A stretch of DNA of 64,000 bases from Lachnospiraceae bacterium (GCA_017521605.1 JAFXCD010000002.1:1-64000); one strand, 5' to 3'; shown: positions 17,110 through 26,584, numbered from the stretch's first letter. Notes: a model not told the origin generated them from the letters alone. Program-made: numbers and translations.

Positions 17110-18015
17110 ATGAAACGAACCAAAAGCTTTTCTCTTCTGATTGTTGCAGGATTTTTACTATTACTCAGTATCATATTTGCACTGGTGACCTATCGGAACA
17201 GCTATCAAAAATCCGTAGCCACCGGAGAGGAGCTGAATACCATAAAGGAACAGATTTCTGCCATTGAGGAAGGTACGGGAACCGGTGACCTGGAACAACT
17301 AAAAGAAAAACAGAATGAGCTTTCAGACCTAAAGCTCAAGCAGGAAAAACCCTATTCCTTTTCCCTGACCTTTGTATTTCTTAGTACTCTGCTTCTATTT
17401 AAGGGTCTCTACAATGCATTTATCGGCATCAGTGAAGACTTCGGCAAAACAGATGCTGCCCGCCTGGCTCAGGCAGGATTGATGGCCGCTTTGTGCTATA
17501 TTGGTTTTGCATTCTTAAAAATCGACATCCCGGTAGGTCCGGAAAAGACTGCTTTCCATTTCGGCAATGTATTCTGCGTCTTGGGTGCCTTACTGTTAGG
17601 TGGTTTCTGGGGTGGCTTGGCCGGTGCTGTGGGAATGACCATCGGCGATTTAACCACTGCTTATGTGACCAGTGCTCCCAAGACCTTTGTACTGAAGCTG
17701 TGTATTGGTCTTATAGTAGGATTTGTGGCACATACCCTGTTTAAGATCAATAAGCGCCACACCAAAAAATATATTACTGCTACAACTATCGTTTCCTGCT
17801 CTGCCGGTATGATATTTAATATTTTTGCAGACCCCATTGCCGGATATTTTTATAAAACTTATCTTTTAGGAGTACCCCAGGACCTTTCCAAGGCGCTGGC
17901 TAAGGTAGCTGCTCTGACCACCAGTGTGAATGCGGTAACCGCTGTCATCCTTGCTTCCATTATTTTCCTGGCACTTCGCCCGGCACTAAAGAAAGCAGGA
18001 CTTTTAGTAAAATAA
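17110..18015 (+). CDS. ECF transporter S component, probable vitamin B6-type
   Basis: A 301-residue membrane protein. The last 190 residues form an ECF S-component: ARLAQAGLMAALCYIGF, then FHFGNVFCVLGALLLGGFWG, GAVGMTIGDL and SAPKTFVLKLCIGLIVG. The first roughly 110 residues are unusual: a helix (about 6-28), a charged coiled coil (about 40-80) and a second helix. The ATG at 17110 follows AAAAGGAGGATTACCC; the longer open frame from 16960 has no supporting site. A pyridoxamine kinase follows in the same direction, which points to pyridoxine/pyridoxal uptake. The energising ECF module must be elsewhere. Confidence 0.82.
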   Translation: MKRTKSFSLLIVAGFLLLLSIIFALVTYRNSYQKSVATGEELNTIKEQISAIEEGTGTGDLEQLKEKQNELSDLKLKQEKPYSFSLTFVFLSTLLLFKGLYNAFIGISEDFGKTDAARLAQAGLMAALCYIGFAFLKIDIPVGPEKTAFHFGNVFCVLGALLLGGFWGGLAGAVGMTIGDLTTAYVTSAPKTFVLKLCIGLIVGFVAHTLFKINKRHTKKYITATTIVSCSAGMIFNIFADPIAGYFYKTYLLGVPQDLSKALAKVAALTTSVNAVTAVILASIIFLALRPALKKAGLLVK

Positions 18016-18028
18016 TACGAAATTCTTA

Positions 18029-18060
18029 GTCCCTTGACACATAAGCGGCTGTCAAGGGAC
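18029..18060 (+). repeat. Perfect intercistronic hairpin
   Basis: GTCCCTTGACA (18029-18039) and TGTCAAGGGAC (18050-18060) form a perfect 11-bp stem with a 10-nt loop between the S-component stop and the kinase start. No T-run follows on either strand, so it is unlikely to be a simple terminator. It could stabilise the upstream mRNA or control kinase translation. Confidence 0.75.
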
Positions 18061-18069
18061 TATTCCCAT

Positions 18070-18918
18070 ATGAAAGAGAGACTCAATCTTATGTATACAC
18101 CAACACCACGTTTAGCCATGTTAAACAGCTTCGCAGGTTTCGGCCGTATCTCCACCACCGTAGCGTTACCCATTATCAGTGTGATGCAGGTACAGGTATG
18201 CCCCATTCCCACCAGTGTTTTGTCCAATCATTTGGCCTTCCCCGTCTGTACCAAGCAGGATTTTACGGAGCATATTCTTCCTTTTCTGCAAACCTGGGAA
18301 GAATTGAATCTACGCTTTGATGGTTTTTACTGCGGCTACTTGAGTAATAGAGAGCAGATGGAGAGTGTAGAATATTTCTTAAACAGCAAGCTTTTAAAGG
18401 AAGACGCTTCCATCATCATCGACCCTGTTATGGGGGATGCCGGAAAGCCCTACAGAACCGTTACTCCTGAGCATATAGCTCAAATGAAGGAACTGGTAAA
18501 ACAGGCACATCTGATTACACCCAATTTAACGGAGCTTTGCCTTTTAACCGACACTCCTTATACAGAAGAGGGCTGGACTACAGAAAAGCTTACCTCCCTC
18601 TGTGCTTCTTTAGACACTAATAACCAAAAGCAGATTGTGGTTACCGGTATCGAAAACGCCAAAGAACTGATGGTATTTATCTGGAACAAATGTAACATTT
18701 CCGAAATCCGTTTTCCTTCTGCCGGAGATTCCCGACACGGCACAGGTGATATTTTTGCCTCCATCCTAAGTGCCAATGCCTTAAAACAGGTACCATTGGA
18801 AACCAGCGTAAAACAGGCTGTTGACTTTATCTCTGCCTGCATACGCGATAGCGAAGAAGCAGGACTTCCCATATTGGATGGTGTCCTTTTTGAACAAAAT
18901 TTAAGCCGGCTCCTATGA
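18070..18918 (+). CDS. Pyridoxamine/pyridoxal kinase
   Basis: A ribokinase-fold kinase of about 282 residues that phosphorylates B6 vitamers. Recognisable parts are MLNSFAGFGRISTTVALP at the N-terminus, VCPIPTSVLSNHL, FYCGYLSNREQ, IIIDPVMGDAGKPY, the ITPNLTELCLLT stretch, and the anion-hole motif DSRHGTGDIFAS near the C-terminus. The start is uncertain: ATG 18070 and ATG 18091 are both weakly supported. A TTG at 18034 lies inside a hairpin and is unlikely. Its stop is in the loop of its own terminator. The upstream ECF S-component implies a B6 salvage operon. Confidence 0.92.
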   Translation: MKERLNLMYTPTPRLAMLNSFAGFGRISTTVALPIISVMQVQVCPIPTSVLSNHLAFPVCTKQDFTEHILPFLQTWEELNLRFDGFYCGYLSNREQMESVEYFLNSKLLKEDASIIIDPVMGDAGKPYRTVTPEHIAQMKELVKQAHLITPNLTELCLLTDTPYTEEGWTTEKLTSLCASLDTNNQKQIVVTGIENAKELMVFIWNKCNISEIRFPSAGDSRHGTGDIFASILSANALKQVPLETSVKQAVDFISACIRDSEEAGLPILDGVLFEQNLSRLL

Positions 18919-18926
18919 GTCGGCTT
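18903..18926 (+). terminator. Terminator of B6 operon
   Basis: AAGCCGGC / GTCGGCTT stem with the kinase TGA inside the loop, then TTCCTTATTT. Short but clear. Confidence 0.72.
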
Positions 18927-18938
18927 TCCTTATTTCTC

Positions 18939-19397
18939 TTATTCACCTAACAGTTCCTGCAGCTTCTTCAACTCTTCCTTCTCTGCTGCCGAGCTCATAA
19001 TCATATCATCACTGTCCATGGCTACCTGACCTGCCAAAAGAATCAGTTCCTTATAGCTGTCTGCCAAATCCATGTCCTTATCCTTTAACAGCTGGTATGC
19101 TTCATTCACACCTGTTTCAAACATATCCTTGATACTGTCAATGCAAATCTCGTAAACCTCTTCCAATTCTTCCACACTGTAGTCAAATCCGAACACATCA
19201 CCTAAGAACTGTACTTCACGCTCAGTAATCTCACCGTCTGCTGCAATGATTCTGGTAATAATGCATACCAAATCATTTACATAATAGGCCTGCACATTGC
19301 CAAATTCTTCTTCCGCCCACAGTTCCCTTTCCTGCAAGGATTCACATGCCTCCAAAAAGGCCTCTACTTTTGTCTGGAATTGTTCTGCACTAGTCAT
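18939..19397 (-). CDS. TerB-like acidic protein
   Basis: A 152-residue, strongly acidic cytoplasmic protein. The segment CIITRIIAADGEITEREVQF resembles the TerB/DjlA N-terminal domain core, in which acidic residues after a helix can bind metal. No membrane segment or other domain is seen. It stands alone, convergent with the B6 operon. TerB-like domains are linked to stress and phage-resistance responses, but nothing here fixes the role. The start ATG 19395-19397 follows CGGAGGGGAAGAA. Confidence 0.7.
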   Translation of the reverse strand: MTSAEQFQTKVEAFLEACESLQERELWAEEEFGNVQAYYVNDLVCIITRIIAADGEITEREVQFLGDVFGFDYSVEELEEVYEICIDSIKDMFETGVNEAYQLLKDKDMDLADSYKELILLAGQVAMDSDDMIMSSAAEKEELKKLQELLGE

Positions 19398-19518
19398 TTC
19401 TTCCCCTCCGGTTTTATTCTAATTTTTTCATTTCGCAATTAAGCCTGAATAGAGTATAACATAGTATGGTAAAATAATAAAGTAATTATCGCAAATTCCA
19501 AATCGTCTCTCTATACGT

Positions 19519-20595
19519 TCATTTATTTGAACAATATTTTGTCCCTGTAAGAAAACATAAAACCGATATTCTGATACTTATCTCACAACAAACAAAGGTT
19601 ACCGAATAGGACAATAATACTGTACCAACAAACAACATAACAAAGTGATTTCCAACAATTCCATATAATATGTACTGAAACAAAACAACCCATATAAAAT
19701 GGTAGGTATAAAAGAGAAACGACCTTTTGTTCATATAATCCGATACTTCTCCGGCAAAGTTCAAATATCTTTTGGCTAATCCTATTAAAGCGATTACCAT
19801 AATCCACTCTGATACATATTTAGCAATATCATTAAGTAAAATATATTCTTTATCTGCCCAAATAAAGAGATACCCATTAAGAACCGTTGCCACTAATCCA
19901 ATACCGAACAGCAACCAACTATTCTTCTCAGCCTTGTTGATTATCTCTTCATCAGCAAATACATAATAACCCAACATAAAGAAATAGGTGTATTCCGCAA
20001 GACTTTTTCCACCTATGGAAAGCAACTCGCTCAGCAACGGCAATGGCAATCCCAAAACAAAAACCAACCAAAACGGAATTGCTCTTTCTGATATAGAAGT
20101 AATCTTTTTCAGCAGTGCTATTATACCAACACTCACAATTGAAATAATCAACAGATACAGCAAAAACCAGAATTGTCCTACTGAAAAACCTCCATCGGCG
20201 CCTATCAAATCCGTATATTTTGTAAAAAATATGGCATAGTGCTCAAAAAAACCGCCACTATAAGAATAATTAAACTTATCGGCTATATATGTCATTATTG
20301 GCATTAATACTATTGTTCCAAACAGAAACGGAATAAGTAATCTTTTTACTCTTTCAGTAAGATATTGCTTGCATGTTCTTTTTTGCAGTGCATACTTGGT
20401 ACTTATCCCAGCTAATACGAATAGTAAAGGCATGAAATAAGGACTAAAAAACACAATGATACTGCTTATTAATTTATTCCCCTCAAAGAAAATATAGTTA
20501 GGTTCACCCCAAGTATTCCACGCCTGTGCTGTATGATATGGTATAAGTATTAAAAGTATTATCCATCTTAAATTATCAATATAATGCTTTCTCAT
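19519..20595 (-). CDS. Acyltransferase 3 family membrane protein
   Basis: A 358-residue protein with about ten hydrophobic segments. The N-terminal signature RKHYIDNLRWIILLILIPYH is the acyltransferase 3 (OafA/OatA-like) start, where the His after the first helix is catalytic. A later stretch has KRLLIPFLFGT. Such enzymes move acetyl or other acyl groups across the membrane to sugars or peptidoglycan. It overlaps the upstream PEBP gene by 4 nt (20592-20595), so the two are translationally coupled. The acceptor is unknown. Confidence 0.88.
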   Translation of the reverse strand: MRKHYIDNLRWIILLILIPYHTAQAWNTWGEPNYIFFEGNKLISSIIVFFSPYFMPLLFVLAGISTKYALQKRTCKQYLTERVKRLLIPFLFGTIVLMPIMTYIADKFNYSYSGGFFEHYAIFFTKYTDLIGADGGFSVGQFWFLLYLLIISIVSVGIIALLKKITSISERAIPFWLVFVLGLPLPLLSELLSIGGKSLAEYTYFFMLGYYVFADEEIINKAEKNSWLLFGIGLVATVLNGYLFIWADKEYILLNDIAKYVSEWIMVIALIGLAKRYLNFAGEVSDYMNKRSFLFYTYHFIWVVLFQYILYGIVGNHFVMLFVGTVLLSYSVTFVCCEISIRISVLCFLTGTKYCSNK

Positions 20596-21065
20596 ATAGT
20601 AGCAAATTCTCCTATAATCTCACCCTTTTGTAAAATATGTCCTGCTGCCTTTTTTAAGAAAGATTTTTTTAATACATTGGCAGGCAACTCTATTTCACAA
20701 TCCAGTACATACAGTGTAAACCTATATAAGTGACTCTTTCCCTTGGGCGGTTTTGGGCCTGCATATCCATGCCAACCATATGCAAGTCCCTGCTTGGCAC
20801 CTTTATATAAGTCGACCTTCTTCCCTTTGGGAATCGCTTTGGGAATTATATTTGTTGCCGGAATATTCCAAATAACCCAATGTGTGAAACCCTTTATGGG
20901 ATGACTTAAATCCTCCAAGGTAATGGCTATGGTTTTTGCATTTGGTGAAAGATTCTTAATGACAAACTCTGGTGATATGTCCCGACCATACCCGGTATAT
21001 TCTAGTAAGATTTTTCCTTGTTCATCAATTCCGCTGCATTCAAACTCTAATTCTTTATTTCCCAC
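20592..21065 (-). CDS. YbhB/YbcL-family (PEBP, Raf kinase inhibitor-like) protein
   Basis: A 157-residue cytoplasmic protein of the phosphatidylethanolamine-binding fold. Diagnostic parts are the ligand-loop FTHWVIWNIPATNIIPKAIP and YGWHGYAGPKPPKGKSHLYRF, followed by TLYVLDCEIELP. Bacterial members are soluble and of poorly known function, often next to stress or acetyltransferase genes. It is directly upstream of, and overlaps, the acyltransferase 3 gene. The length is standard. Confidence 0.93.
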   Translation of the reverse strand: MGNKELEFECSGIDEQGKILLEYTGYGRDISPEFVIKNLSPNAKTIAITLEDLSHPIKGFTHWVIWNIPATNIIPKAIPKGKKVDLYKGAKQGLAYGWHGYAGPKPPKGKSHLYRFTLYVLDCEIELPANVLKKSFLKKAAGHILQKGEIIGEFATI

Positions 21066-21106
21066 TTTTGTAGCTCCTTTACATTAGATATCTTGCTCTA
21101 ATCATA

Positions 21107-22054
21107 TCACTCTGCCAAAAACACTCTGATTTCCTCACTAATCCTCTCATATTCATAATCGTGAACATAATGCGGACAATCCAATTTTATAAGTTTGCCA
21201 TTTTGAACATTTTCCCAAAAACTTTCTTGATACCCACACCATTCTTTCTCATTCCATCCTGTTCCACTTCCGTTTGATACAAACAGGAGCATGGGAATCT
21301 GTGGTACTCCGGCATTTTGAACTATTTCAGCATTCTCCTTAATGTATTCTACTTCATTCAGCATTGTAGTCGTAGCCGTTTTTTCATAGAATATCGCTCT
21401 GTATATCTCTTTCTCAGTATCGGTAAGAGTCCCATGTTTCATGGCATCACTCTCTGATATGCCCGGCAAAATTCTTGTAATTCCGACTCTTGCTGCAAAC
21501 TGGCTGATTTTCAGCATCGGCATATTTATCTTGTAATCTTCGTATGCCTTGGGTACCGCCATATCCAGGCCAATAATTGCGTCTACCTCTTCCGGATATT
21601 GCTGTGCCCAATATAGTGCCTCTATGCCGGACATAGAATGGGGACATAACACATAAGGTCCCTCGATACCTGCTTTTGTCAAGGCTGTTCTGGTATCTTC
21701 CAAAATCGAATCAATGCTTCTCTCTTTGTCGACAACATCACTAAATCCATAACCAAACTTCTCTACTACCACAATTCTGTAGTCATCAGATAATGTTGAA
21801 TATAAAGACCTAAAATCTAAAATTGGTAAACAAGTTCCTCCACCCGACATAAAAACAATTGTCTTGTCACCACTACCTTCTGTATAAACACTCATTTTAT
21901 GACCGTTGACTTCAACAAGTTTTCCAAGCGGAGTTTTTAACTCTTTCTCTTTATTCAGCTGAATCCTATGATTTATGTGGATTGCCACCAAAATGACGAT
22001 AAGTACAACCACTAAAACAATTATAATTTTCATACACTTTTTTGCCTTCTTCAT
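21107..22054 (-). CDS. Membrane-anchored alpha/beta hydrolase
   Basis: A 315-residue protein with one N-terminal helix (about 8-27) and an extracytoplasmic hydrolase domain. The core has the oxyanion strand TIVFMSGGGTCLP, the nucleophile elbow CPHSMSGIEALYWAQQYP (Ser about 139) and the C-terminal catalytic His in CPHYVHDYEYE. The lid region is helical. It looks like an esterase or peptidase of the prolyl aminopeptidase/haloperoxidase group; the substrate is unknown. It lies 42 nt upstream of the PEBP gene and may be part of the same transcript. Confidence 0.88.
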   Translation of the reverse strand: MKKAKKCMKIIIVLVVVLIVILVAIHINHRIQLNKEKELKTPLGKLVEVNGHKMSVYTEGSGDKTIVFMSGGGTCLPILDFRSLYSTLSDDYRIVVVEKFGYGFSDVVDKERSIDSILEDTRTALTKAGIEGPYVLCPHSMSGIEALYWAQQYPEEVDAIIGLDMAVPKAYEDYKINMPMLKISQFAARVGITRILPGISESDAMKHGTLTDTEKEIYRAIFYEKTATTTMLNEVEYIKENAEIVQNAGVPQIPMLLFVSNGSGTGWNEKEWCGYQESFWENVQNGKLIKLDCPHYVHDYEYERISEEIRVFLAE

Positions 22055-22071
22055 AAGAACTCTTGCCCCCC

Positions 22072-22314
22072 CTATAGTTTCTGACGCTCCAATAAAAACA
22101 TTCTTACTTCTTCTGTTTCCTTTGCATCAAAACCATATCCCAATGTGTTTCCTACATATTCTGCAATTTCAGCAAAATAGTCATAAATTACAAACAATTT
22201 GCTCCATATATCTTCATATGTACCATTCGAAAAAACTCCATGAAACCGCTCCATTTCTTCCTCTGACAAAAAACGTTTAAGATATTTACTATGGTCACCG
22301 GTAGTAACAGTAAA
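22072..22314 (-). pseudogene. C-terminal remnant of an aminoglycoside 6-adenylyltransferase (ANT(6)-like)
   Basis: The open reading starts after a stop at 22315-22317 without a start codon and reads TVTTGDHSKYLKRFLSEEE. It continues FSNGTYEDIWSKLF, then FAEIAEYVGNTLGYGFD, ending ERQKL. This order (K-Y-L-x-R-x-L-S, then Y-E-x-I-W-x-x-L-F, then the terminal helix) matches the last 80 residues of AadE/ANT(6) proteins. The nucleotidyltransferase half is missing. Annotated from its internal ATG at 22269 it would be a 65-residue hypothetical protein. A second, full-length but degenerate family member is at 56 kb. Confidence 0.65.
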
Positions 22315-22336
22315 TCATTAAGCCTAAAGTTTTCTC

Positions 22337-23143
22337 TTAAATTGGCAAGCCAAAAATACAGAATCTAATCCAATCAACAATTCCATGTGCTATCATTGCA
22401 GTGATAACATCTCTTTTCTTCTGCCAAAAAGCAAAAACAAATCCAAAAACAACTATATACAGTACAAGAGATATCATCCATGACAATACACTTTCGAGAA
22501 TACCATTTGTCATACTAAAAAGTATATGTGGCAGAATATGAGGAACAATCATCATACACCATCCTGTAAATCTTTGAAATCGGTTCTTAAGCTCTCCTTC
22601 TGCCATACTTAGACAGAAAGCAAAAAACACACAACGAAACGCAACTTCTTCTAATATTGCAGGATTTAAGGATACTATCAGTGCTTTAATCACATTTGTT
22701 GGTACCACAGGATTACTTCCACGCATGAGAAGATAGTTGATACCGCCCCAAATAATTCCACAAACAATGCCAATTAGAATGCTTACAACCACATCTGTCT
22801 TTTTTGTATTTCGAATCAAATTCAAAGAATTCTTTCCATATTTTTCAAACACACTGCAAGATGCACAAGATGAAAGAAACAGAATTATTCCTTGTATAAC
22901 TGTAAAAACATTAAAACTAAAAATATTCGACAACAAGAATAACATAGTCAAAATAATAGATATTACTATATACTTTCTTTTCGGGAAATGATTTTTTGCC
23001 AACAAAACTATCGAGACAATGAATGACAAAAAGGATAGTTCTAACCAAAGTAAATCCTGTTTTTCAGTATTAACACAAATAGTAAAATATCCTACAACAT
23101 ATAATAGTAACACTATCCAAACTATTGAAAATCTTTTATGCAT
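22337..23143 (-). CDS. CPBP-family intramembrane glutamic protease
   Basis: A 268-residue membrane protein with eight hydrophobic segments. The CPBP (Abi/CAAX protease) motifs are visible: NPAILEEVAFRCVFFAF (EExxxR), the His of PHILPHILFS, and AHGIVDW near the C-terminus. These proteins cleave within membranes or act in bacteriocin self-immunity. It stands alone in an AT-rich accessory stretch. The motif residues all look intact, unlike those of the CPBP domain fused to a HAD at 39.4 kb. Confidence 0.88.
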   Translation of the reverse strand: MHKRFSIVWIVLLLYVVGYFTICVNTEKQDLLWLELSFLSFIVSIVLLAKNHFPKRKYIVISIILTMLFLLSNIFSFNVFTVIQGIILFLSSCASCSVFEKYGKNSLNLIRNTKKTDVVVSILIGIVCGIIWGGINYLLMRGSNPVVPTNVIKALIVSLNPAILEEVAFRCVFFAFCLSMAEGELKNRFQRFTGWCMMIVPHILPHILFSMTNGILESVLSWMISLVLYIVVFGFVFAFWQKKRDVITAMIAHGIVDWIRFCIFGLPI

Positions 23144-23297
23144 ATTTAATCCTCACAATCCTTATATAATTATGTCCTTCAGCTATTAAAGTACAAAAAA
23201 AACACTTAACAATTGGTAATGCCTTTCTATAATCTTTACTTTGTGAAAATGTCAAAAAGCTTTGTTTTCACCAACTCAAATCTACACAACTACACTA

Positions 23298-23765
23298 TTA
23301 CTCATCTCTTAAGAACATTAATACAGCAGGTAAATCAACCTCCAGAAATTTATGAGAATCTATGAGATTTTGAATCTCCTCCTTACTTGCCCAATGAATA
23401 TCTGCGGTGTTATCCCCTTCTGTTAACACCTCACCCTCCACCTCGCAAATAAAATGAATACCAAAAGAATCAAAAGGTCCTTCCAATGTCTGATATGCAC
23501 AAAAAGGCTTTATACATTCCATCGTAAAACTATCACCATTTGTTAAGATAGCTCCTTGTTCCCCACGAATTGCTTTTACTGTCAGTCCCGTTTCTTCCAA
23601 CACTTCCCTCTTGAGTCCATCAACAATTCTTTCATATTCATTAATTCTTCCTCCGGGAAGTTCATATACTTCCGGTTCTCCATTCTTTTTTCGAAGTTGA
23701 ATAATCAGTTGTTTTTCATCCCCAACTTCCCGAACCAGTAACCCTCTTACATTAACATGAATCAT
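23298..23765 (-). CDS. Nudix hydrolase
   Basis: A 155-residue cytoplasmic pyrophosphohydrolase. The Nudix box GGRINEYERIVDGLKREVLEETG fits GX5EX7REUXEEXG over about residues 39-61. The substrate is not predictable, though the preceding strand MIHVNVRGLLVREVG and the small size fit the MutT/ADP-ribose-type group. A single gene with its own upstream spacing; the ATG at 23763-23765 has an AAAGGAA-type site. Confidence 0.92.
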   Translation of the reverse strand: MIHVNVRGLLVREVGDEKQLIIQLRKKNGEPEVYELPGGRINEYERIVDGLKREVLEETGLTVKAIRGEQGAILTNGDSFTMECIKPFCAYQTLEGPFDSFGIHFICEVEGEVLTEGDNTADIHWASKEEIQNLIDSHKFLEVDLPAVLMFLRDE

Positions 23766-23838
23766 AACAAAACTATTCCTTTCTGTTCATTACTTCTCTT
23801 CTTTTACTTTTCCCTCTTCATAAGTATTTTCATGGAAT

Positions 23839-25599
23839 CTACACATACCACCACATAAACAGATTCCAATACAGTATATTTACAACGGTTACTGCAAGCA
23901 TCGCAATGGTTATTCCATTATAAAATTTGCACTTCTTACTAAGCTCTACAGTGCTTAGCTTTCGGACACCGTAAATCACCATTCCCACCATTAGGCACAT
24001 GAGTAATGCCACCAGCCAAAAGACCCACATATAGCTTTTAGCAATCGCATAAGAACTAACCAATGACACAGTCAATACAATTAATGCAATAAGCATTACT
24101 TGTGCTACTGCTGCCAGACTGCTCCACCAGCTTAGTGGCACAGGTTGCTTTTTCTTTCTAAAGATTCTAACCAGTTTCACTATTACCTTTGCCGGCAGAC
24201 TGATTAGGGAAAACAGCACTGCAATTACCCACAGAATAACCAGTCCCAGCTCCAGTACAAACTCCCAGGTAGGCACATCTACCCAGTCACCATAAGGATA
24301 ACAAACCTTTTCCACACCATCATTTCCGATAGCCCAGTAGGTTTCTCTTTCCGGCTCTCCCAGCATATAGGTCAGACTCATCAGTTTGAATGGTCCCTTA
24401 CGCATGGTACGTGCCGGTCGGAAGATTCCTTCCCAATCCTTTCGTCCTTCTGCAAACCACTCCTCGGTTTCATACTTACCAAAAATTAACTCCAGCATCT
24501 CTCCGTTATATACACTTTCGTTAGCCTGATTAGTCATCACTACCATACCGATTCCACTCTCTAAATGAAGTGCCAGATAGGAGGAACAACCGGCTGTATT
24601 ACCACCATGTCCCACCACTTCTACTCCATAAGGCAGCACCCAGAAGCCGTGATAATTAGAGGGAATCTCTCTATCCCCTAAATATGCTGTTGGTGTAAAC
24701 ATTTCTTTACGTGTACTTTCTTTTTCAAACAAAGGACAATCACTCTTCAATAATGTCTGTGCAAAGGTAACAAAATCCTCCAATGTGGAAGTACACATAC
24801 CGGCGGGATACCAGGTAATATAATAAAAGCAATCCGGAATCAGATTTCCAGCTCCTGTATAGCATTGTAGTTCTTTTCTCTTTTCCTGCACCCATGGATT
24901 ATCACTCAAGTCCGGCTTTAATGCACTGCACTCCATACCAAGAGGCTGAAATATATGGGTATGTACATAATCAGCAAAACTCATGCCACTAACTCTTTCT
25001 ACGATTAGTCCTGCCAATGCACAACCCCAGTTAGAGTACGCAGTCACAGTACCCGGTTCAAAAATCTGTGCAGGTTTATGTGCCAGTAACGCTTCCTCCA
25101 ATGGAAGAATATCTTCCTTGTCTTTTACAAACAAATCTGCATATACCTCCTGAAAACCGGCCTGATGATTCATCAGATGGCGCATGGTGATCGGTGCATC
25201 ATATGTGAGAAAATCCAGATACCCTTCCGGCAAATATTCCTTCACATCTGCCTCCAAATCCAGTTTTCCCTGCTCCCATAATTGCATTACACTGACCCAT
25301 ACCAATAGTTTGGTAGCAGACCCCCATTCCACTACGGTTTCTGCTTCCATGGCAATAGCATTTTCCTTGTCACCATATCCAAAATATCCAGTATAAAAGA
25401 TGTTTTTCTCATCAAACACACTAACTGACATCCCTACAGTGGTTTCGGCATGTTCTTCCACAAAGTCTTCTATCTGTTCTCCAATCTTAGCATTTTCCAC
25501 ACCCGATGGCAGCAGTTCTTGCGCCTGTGCAGGCACACTGTTTATCAACAAAACACTTGACACCAAAGTCATCCCTATTATACGTTTTATCTTCTTCAC
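23839..25599 (-). CDS. Serine hydrolase, beta-lactamase/class C type, with C-terminal membrane domain
   Basis: About 586 residues: a signal peptide (KKIKRIIGMTLVSSVLLI, cleaved near PAQAQ), a penicillin-binding-like domain (about 40-400) and four C-terminal helices (about 455-580). Catalytic motifs are WGSATKLLV (SxxK), AYSNWG (YxN) and GHGGNTAGCS (HxG). It probably acts on D-Ala peptides or esters outside the cell. The likely start is GTG 25597-25599, 8 nt after AGAGGAAAG; a GTG at 25618-25620 overlapping the previous stop is the alternative. It is last in the PadR-HAAS-DUF4097 operon. Confidence 0.9.
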   Translation of the reverse strand: MKKIKRIIGMTLVSSVLLINSVPAQAQELLPSGVENAKIGEQIEDFVEEHAETTVGMSVSVFDEKNIFYTGYFGYGDKENAIAMEAETVVEWGSATKLLVWVSVMQLWEQGKLDLEADVKEYLPEGYLDFLTYDAPITMRHLMNHQAGFQEVYADLFVKDKEDILPLEEALLAHKPAQIFEPGTVTAYSNWGCALAGLIVERVSGMSFADYVHTHIFQPLGMECSALKPDLSDNPWVQEKRKELQCYTGAGNLIPDCFYYITWYPAGMCTSTLEDFVTFAQTLLKSDCPLFEKESTRKEMFTPTAYLGDREIPSNYHGFWVLPYGVEVVGHGGNTAGCSSYLALHLESGIGMVVMTNQANESVYNGEMLELIFGKYETEEWFAEGRKDWEGIFRPARTMRKGPFKLMSLTYMLGEPERETYWAIGNDGVEKVCYPYGDWVDVPTWEFVLELGLVILWVIAVLFSLISLPAKVIVKLVRIFRKKKQPVPLSWWSSLAAVAQVMLIALIVLTVSLVSSYAIAKSYMWVFWLVALLMCLMVGMVIYGVRKLSTVELSKKCKFYNGITIAMLAVTVVNILYWNLFMWWYV

Positions 25600-25619
25600 T
25601 TTTCTTTCCTCTATATCCA

Positions 25620-26582
25620 CTATTCAAACGTTACTTCAATATTACCCATCACACATTTTAAATCCAGCTTTTTATCTGCAGCATTATCTACTTCAGTCTC
25701 CTTTGCCAAACCGGAATACTCCATATCTCCTACTTTCAGATTTCCGGACACACATTCAAGCTCATAATCAAAATCCTCTTCATTTCCATTAATCTTTAGA
25801 GTAATATTACCCATGGCACATTCTGCCTCTACATCTTCACTGATGGAACCCTGGATTTTACAATTTCCTGCACCAACCTCTATCTTTACTTCTCCCAGCT
25901 TAGCTTCCTCCAATTCAATATCTCCGGCTCCTACTCCAATCTCCACATCACTGACTTCAAAATCCTTAGCTAAAATCTGTCCTGCACCCAGTTCTATTTT
26001 CATTTTCTGCGCTTGCAAATTACCCAGCTGCATTTTTCCGGCTCCCAACTGCACCACTGCCTCATCAAACAATACATCTTCAGGAACATAGAGCGTAAAA
26101 CAATTTTCTTTTTCTGTAAAATCAATATTGTTTGTATTCATCACTTTAACAAACAACTCATCACCCTTCACATAAGCCTGGGACTTTCCATCTCCTTTAT
26201 ATTCTACATAATAAGCAGTATCTTCTGACTGTTTGAGCTGAAACAGACAGCCACCAATCTCTAAATTCAAATCCTTCACTGAAGCTTCTGTCACCTTAGT
26301 CTTTTTCACATCTTTGTTCCACATCTCCTGGTTCTTATCAAACATAGTGGAATCCTTGATATTGTAAATAGCATTTTTTTCCAGGATTTCACCTATTTTG
26401 GAAAAACTCTCTCCTTCAATATGCACCCCATCCTTCAGGTTAATCTTTCCATCAGAAATTTCTTCTGCCAAATTGGCCACTTCATCCCAGCCTACCGTAT
26501 ATATGCCAATACCAACCAAAATTGCTCCTACAATAACTAACACTAAAATAATTGTTACACAAAACCTGACAAACTTTTTCAT
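25620..26582 (-). CDS. DUF4097-family beta-helical protein
   Basis: A 320-residue protein with an N-terminal helix (about 6-30) that anchors or exports it. The C-terminal 190 residues have short repeating beta units (VQLGAGKMQLGNLQAQKMKI, IELGAGQILAKDF, IGVGAGDIELEEA, IEVGAGNCKIQG), the right-handed beta-helix pattern of DUF4097. The family accompanies PadR and HAAS (DUF1700) genes in Firmicutes and is thought to be an extracytoplasmic adhesin-like or sensor part. It starts 2 nt after the HAAS gene stop. Confidence 0.9.
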   Translation of the reverse strand: MKKFVRFCVTIILVLVIVGAILVGIGIYTVGWDEVANLAEEISDGKINLKDGVHIEGESFSKIGEILEKNAIYNIKDSTMFDKNQEMWNKDVKKTKVTEASVKDLNLEIGGCLFQLKQSEDTAYYVEYKGDGKSQAYVKGDELFVKVMNTNNIDFTEKENCFTLYVPEDVLFDEAVVQLGAGKMQLGNLQAQKMKIELGAGQILAKDFEVSDVEIGVGAGDIELEEAKLGEVKIEVGAGNCKIQGSISEDVEAECAMGNITLKINGNEEDFDYELECVSGNLKVGDMEYSGLAKETEVDNAADKKLDLKCVMGNIEVTFE

Positions 26583-26584
26583 TT

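Noticed and set aside
18034..18069. TTG start for pyridoxamine kinase
   Set aside because: The codon lies inside a perfect hairpin and adds residues that are not part of the kinase fold.
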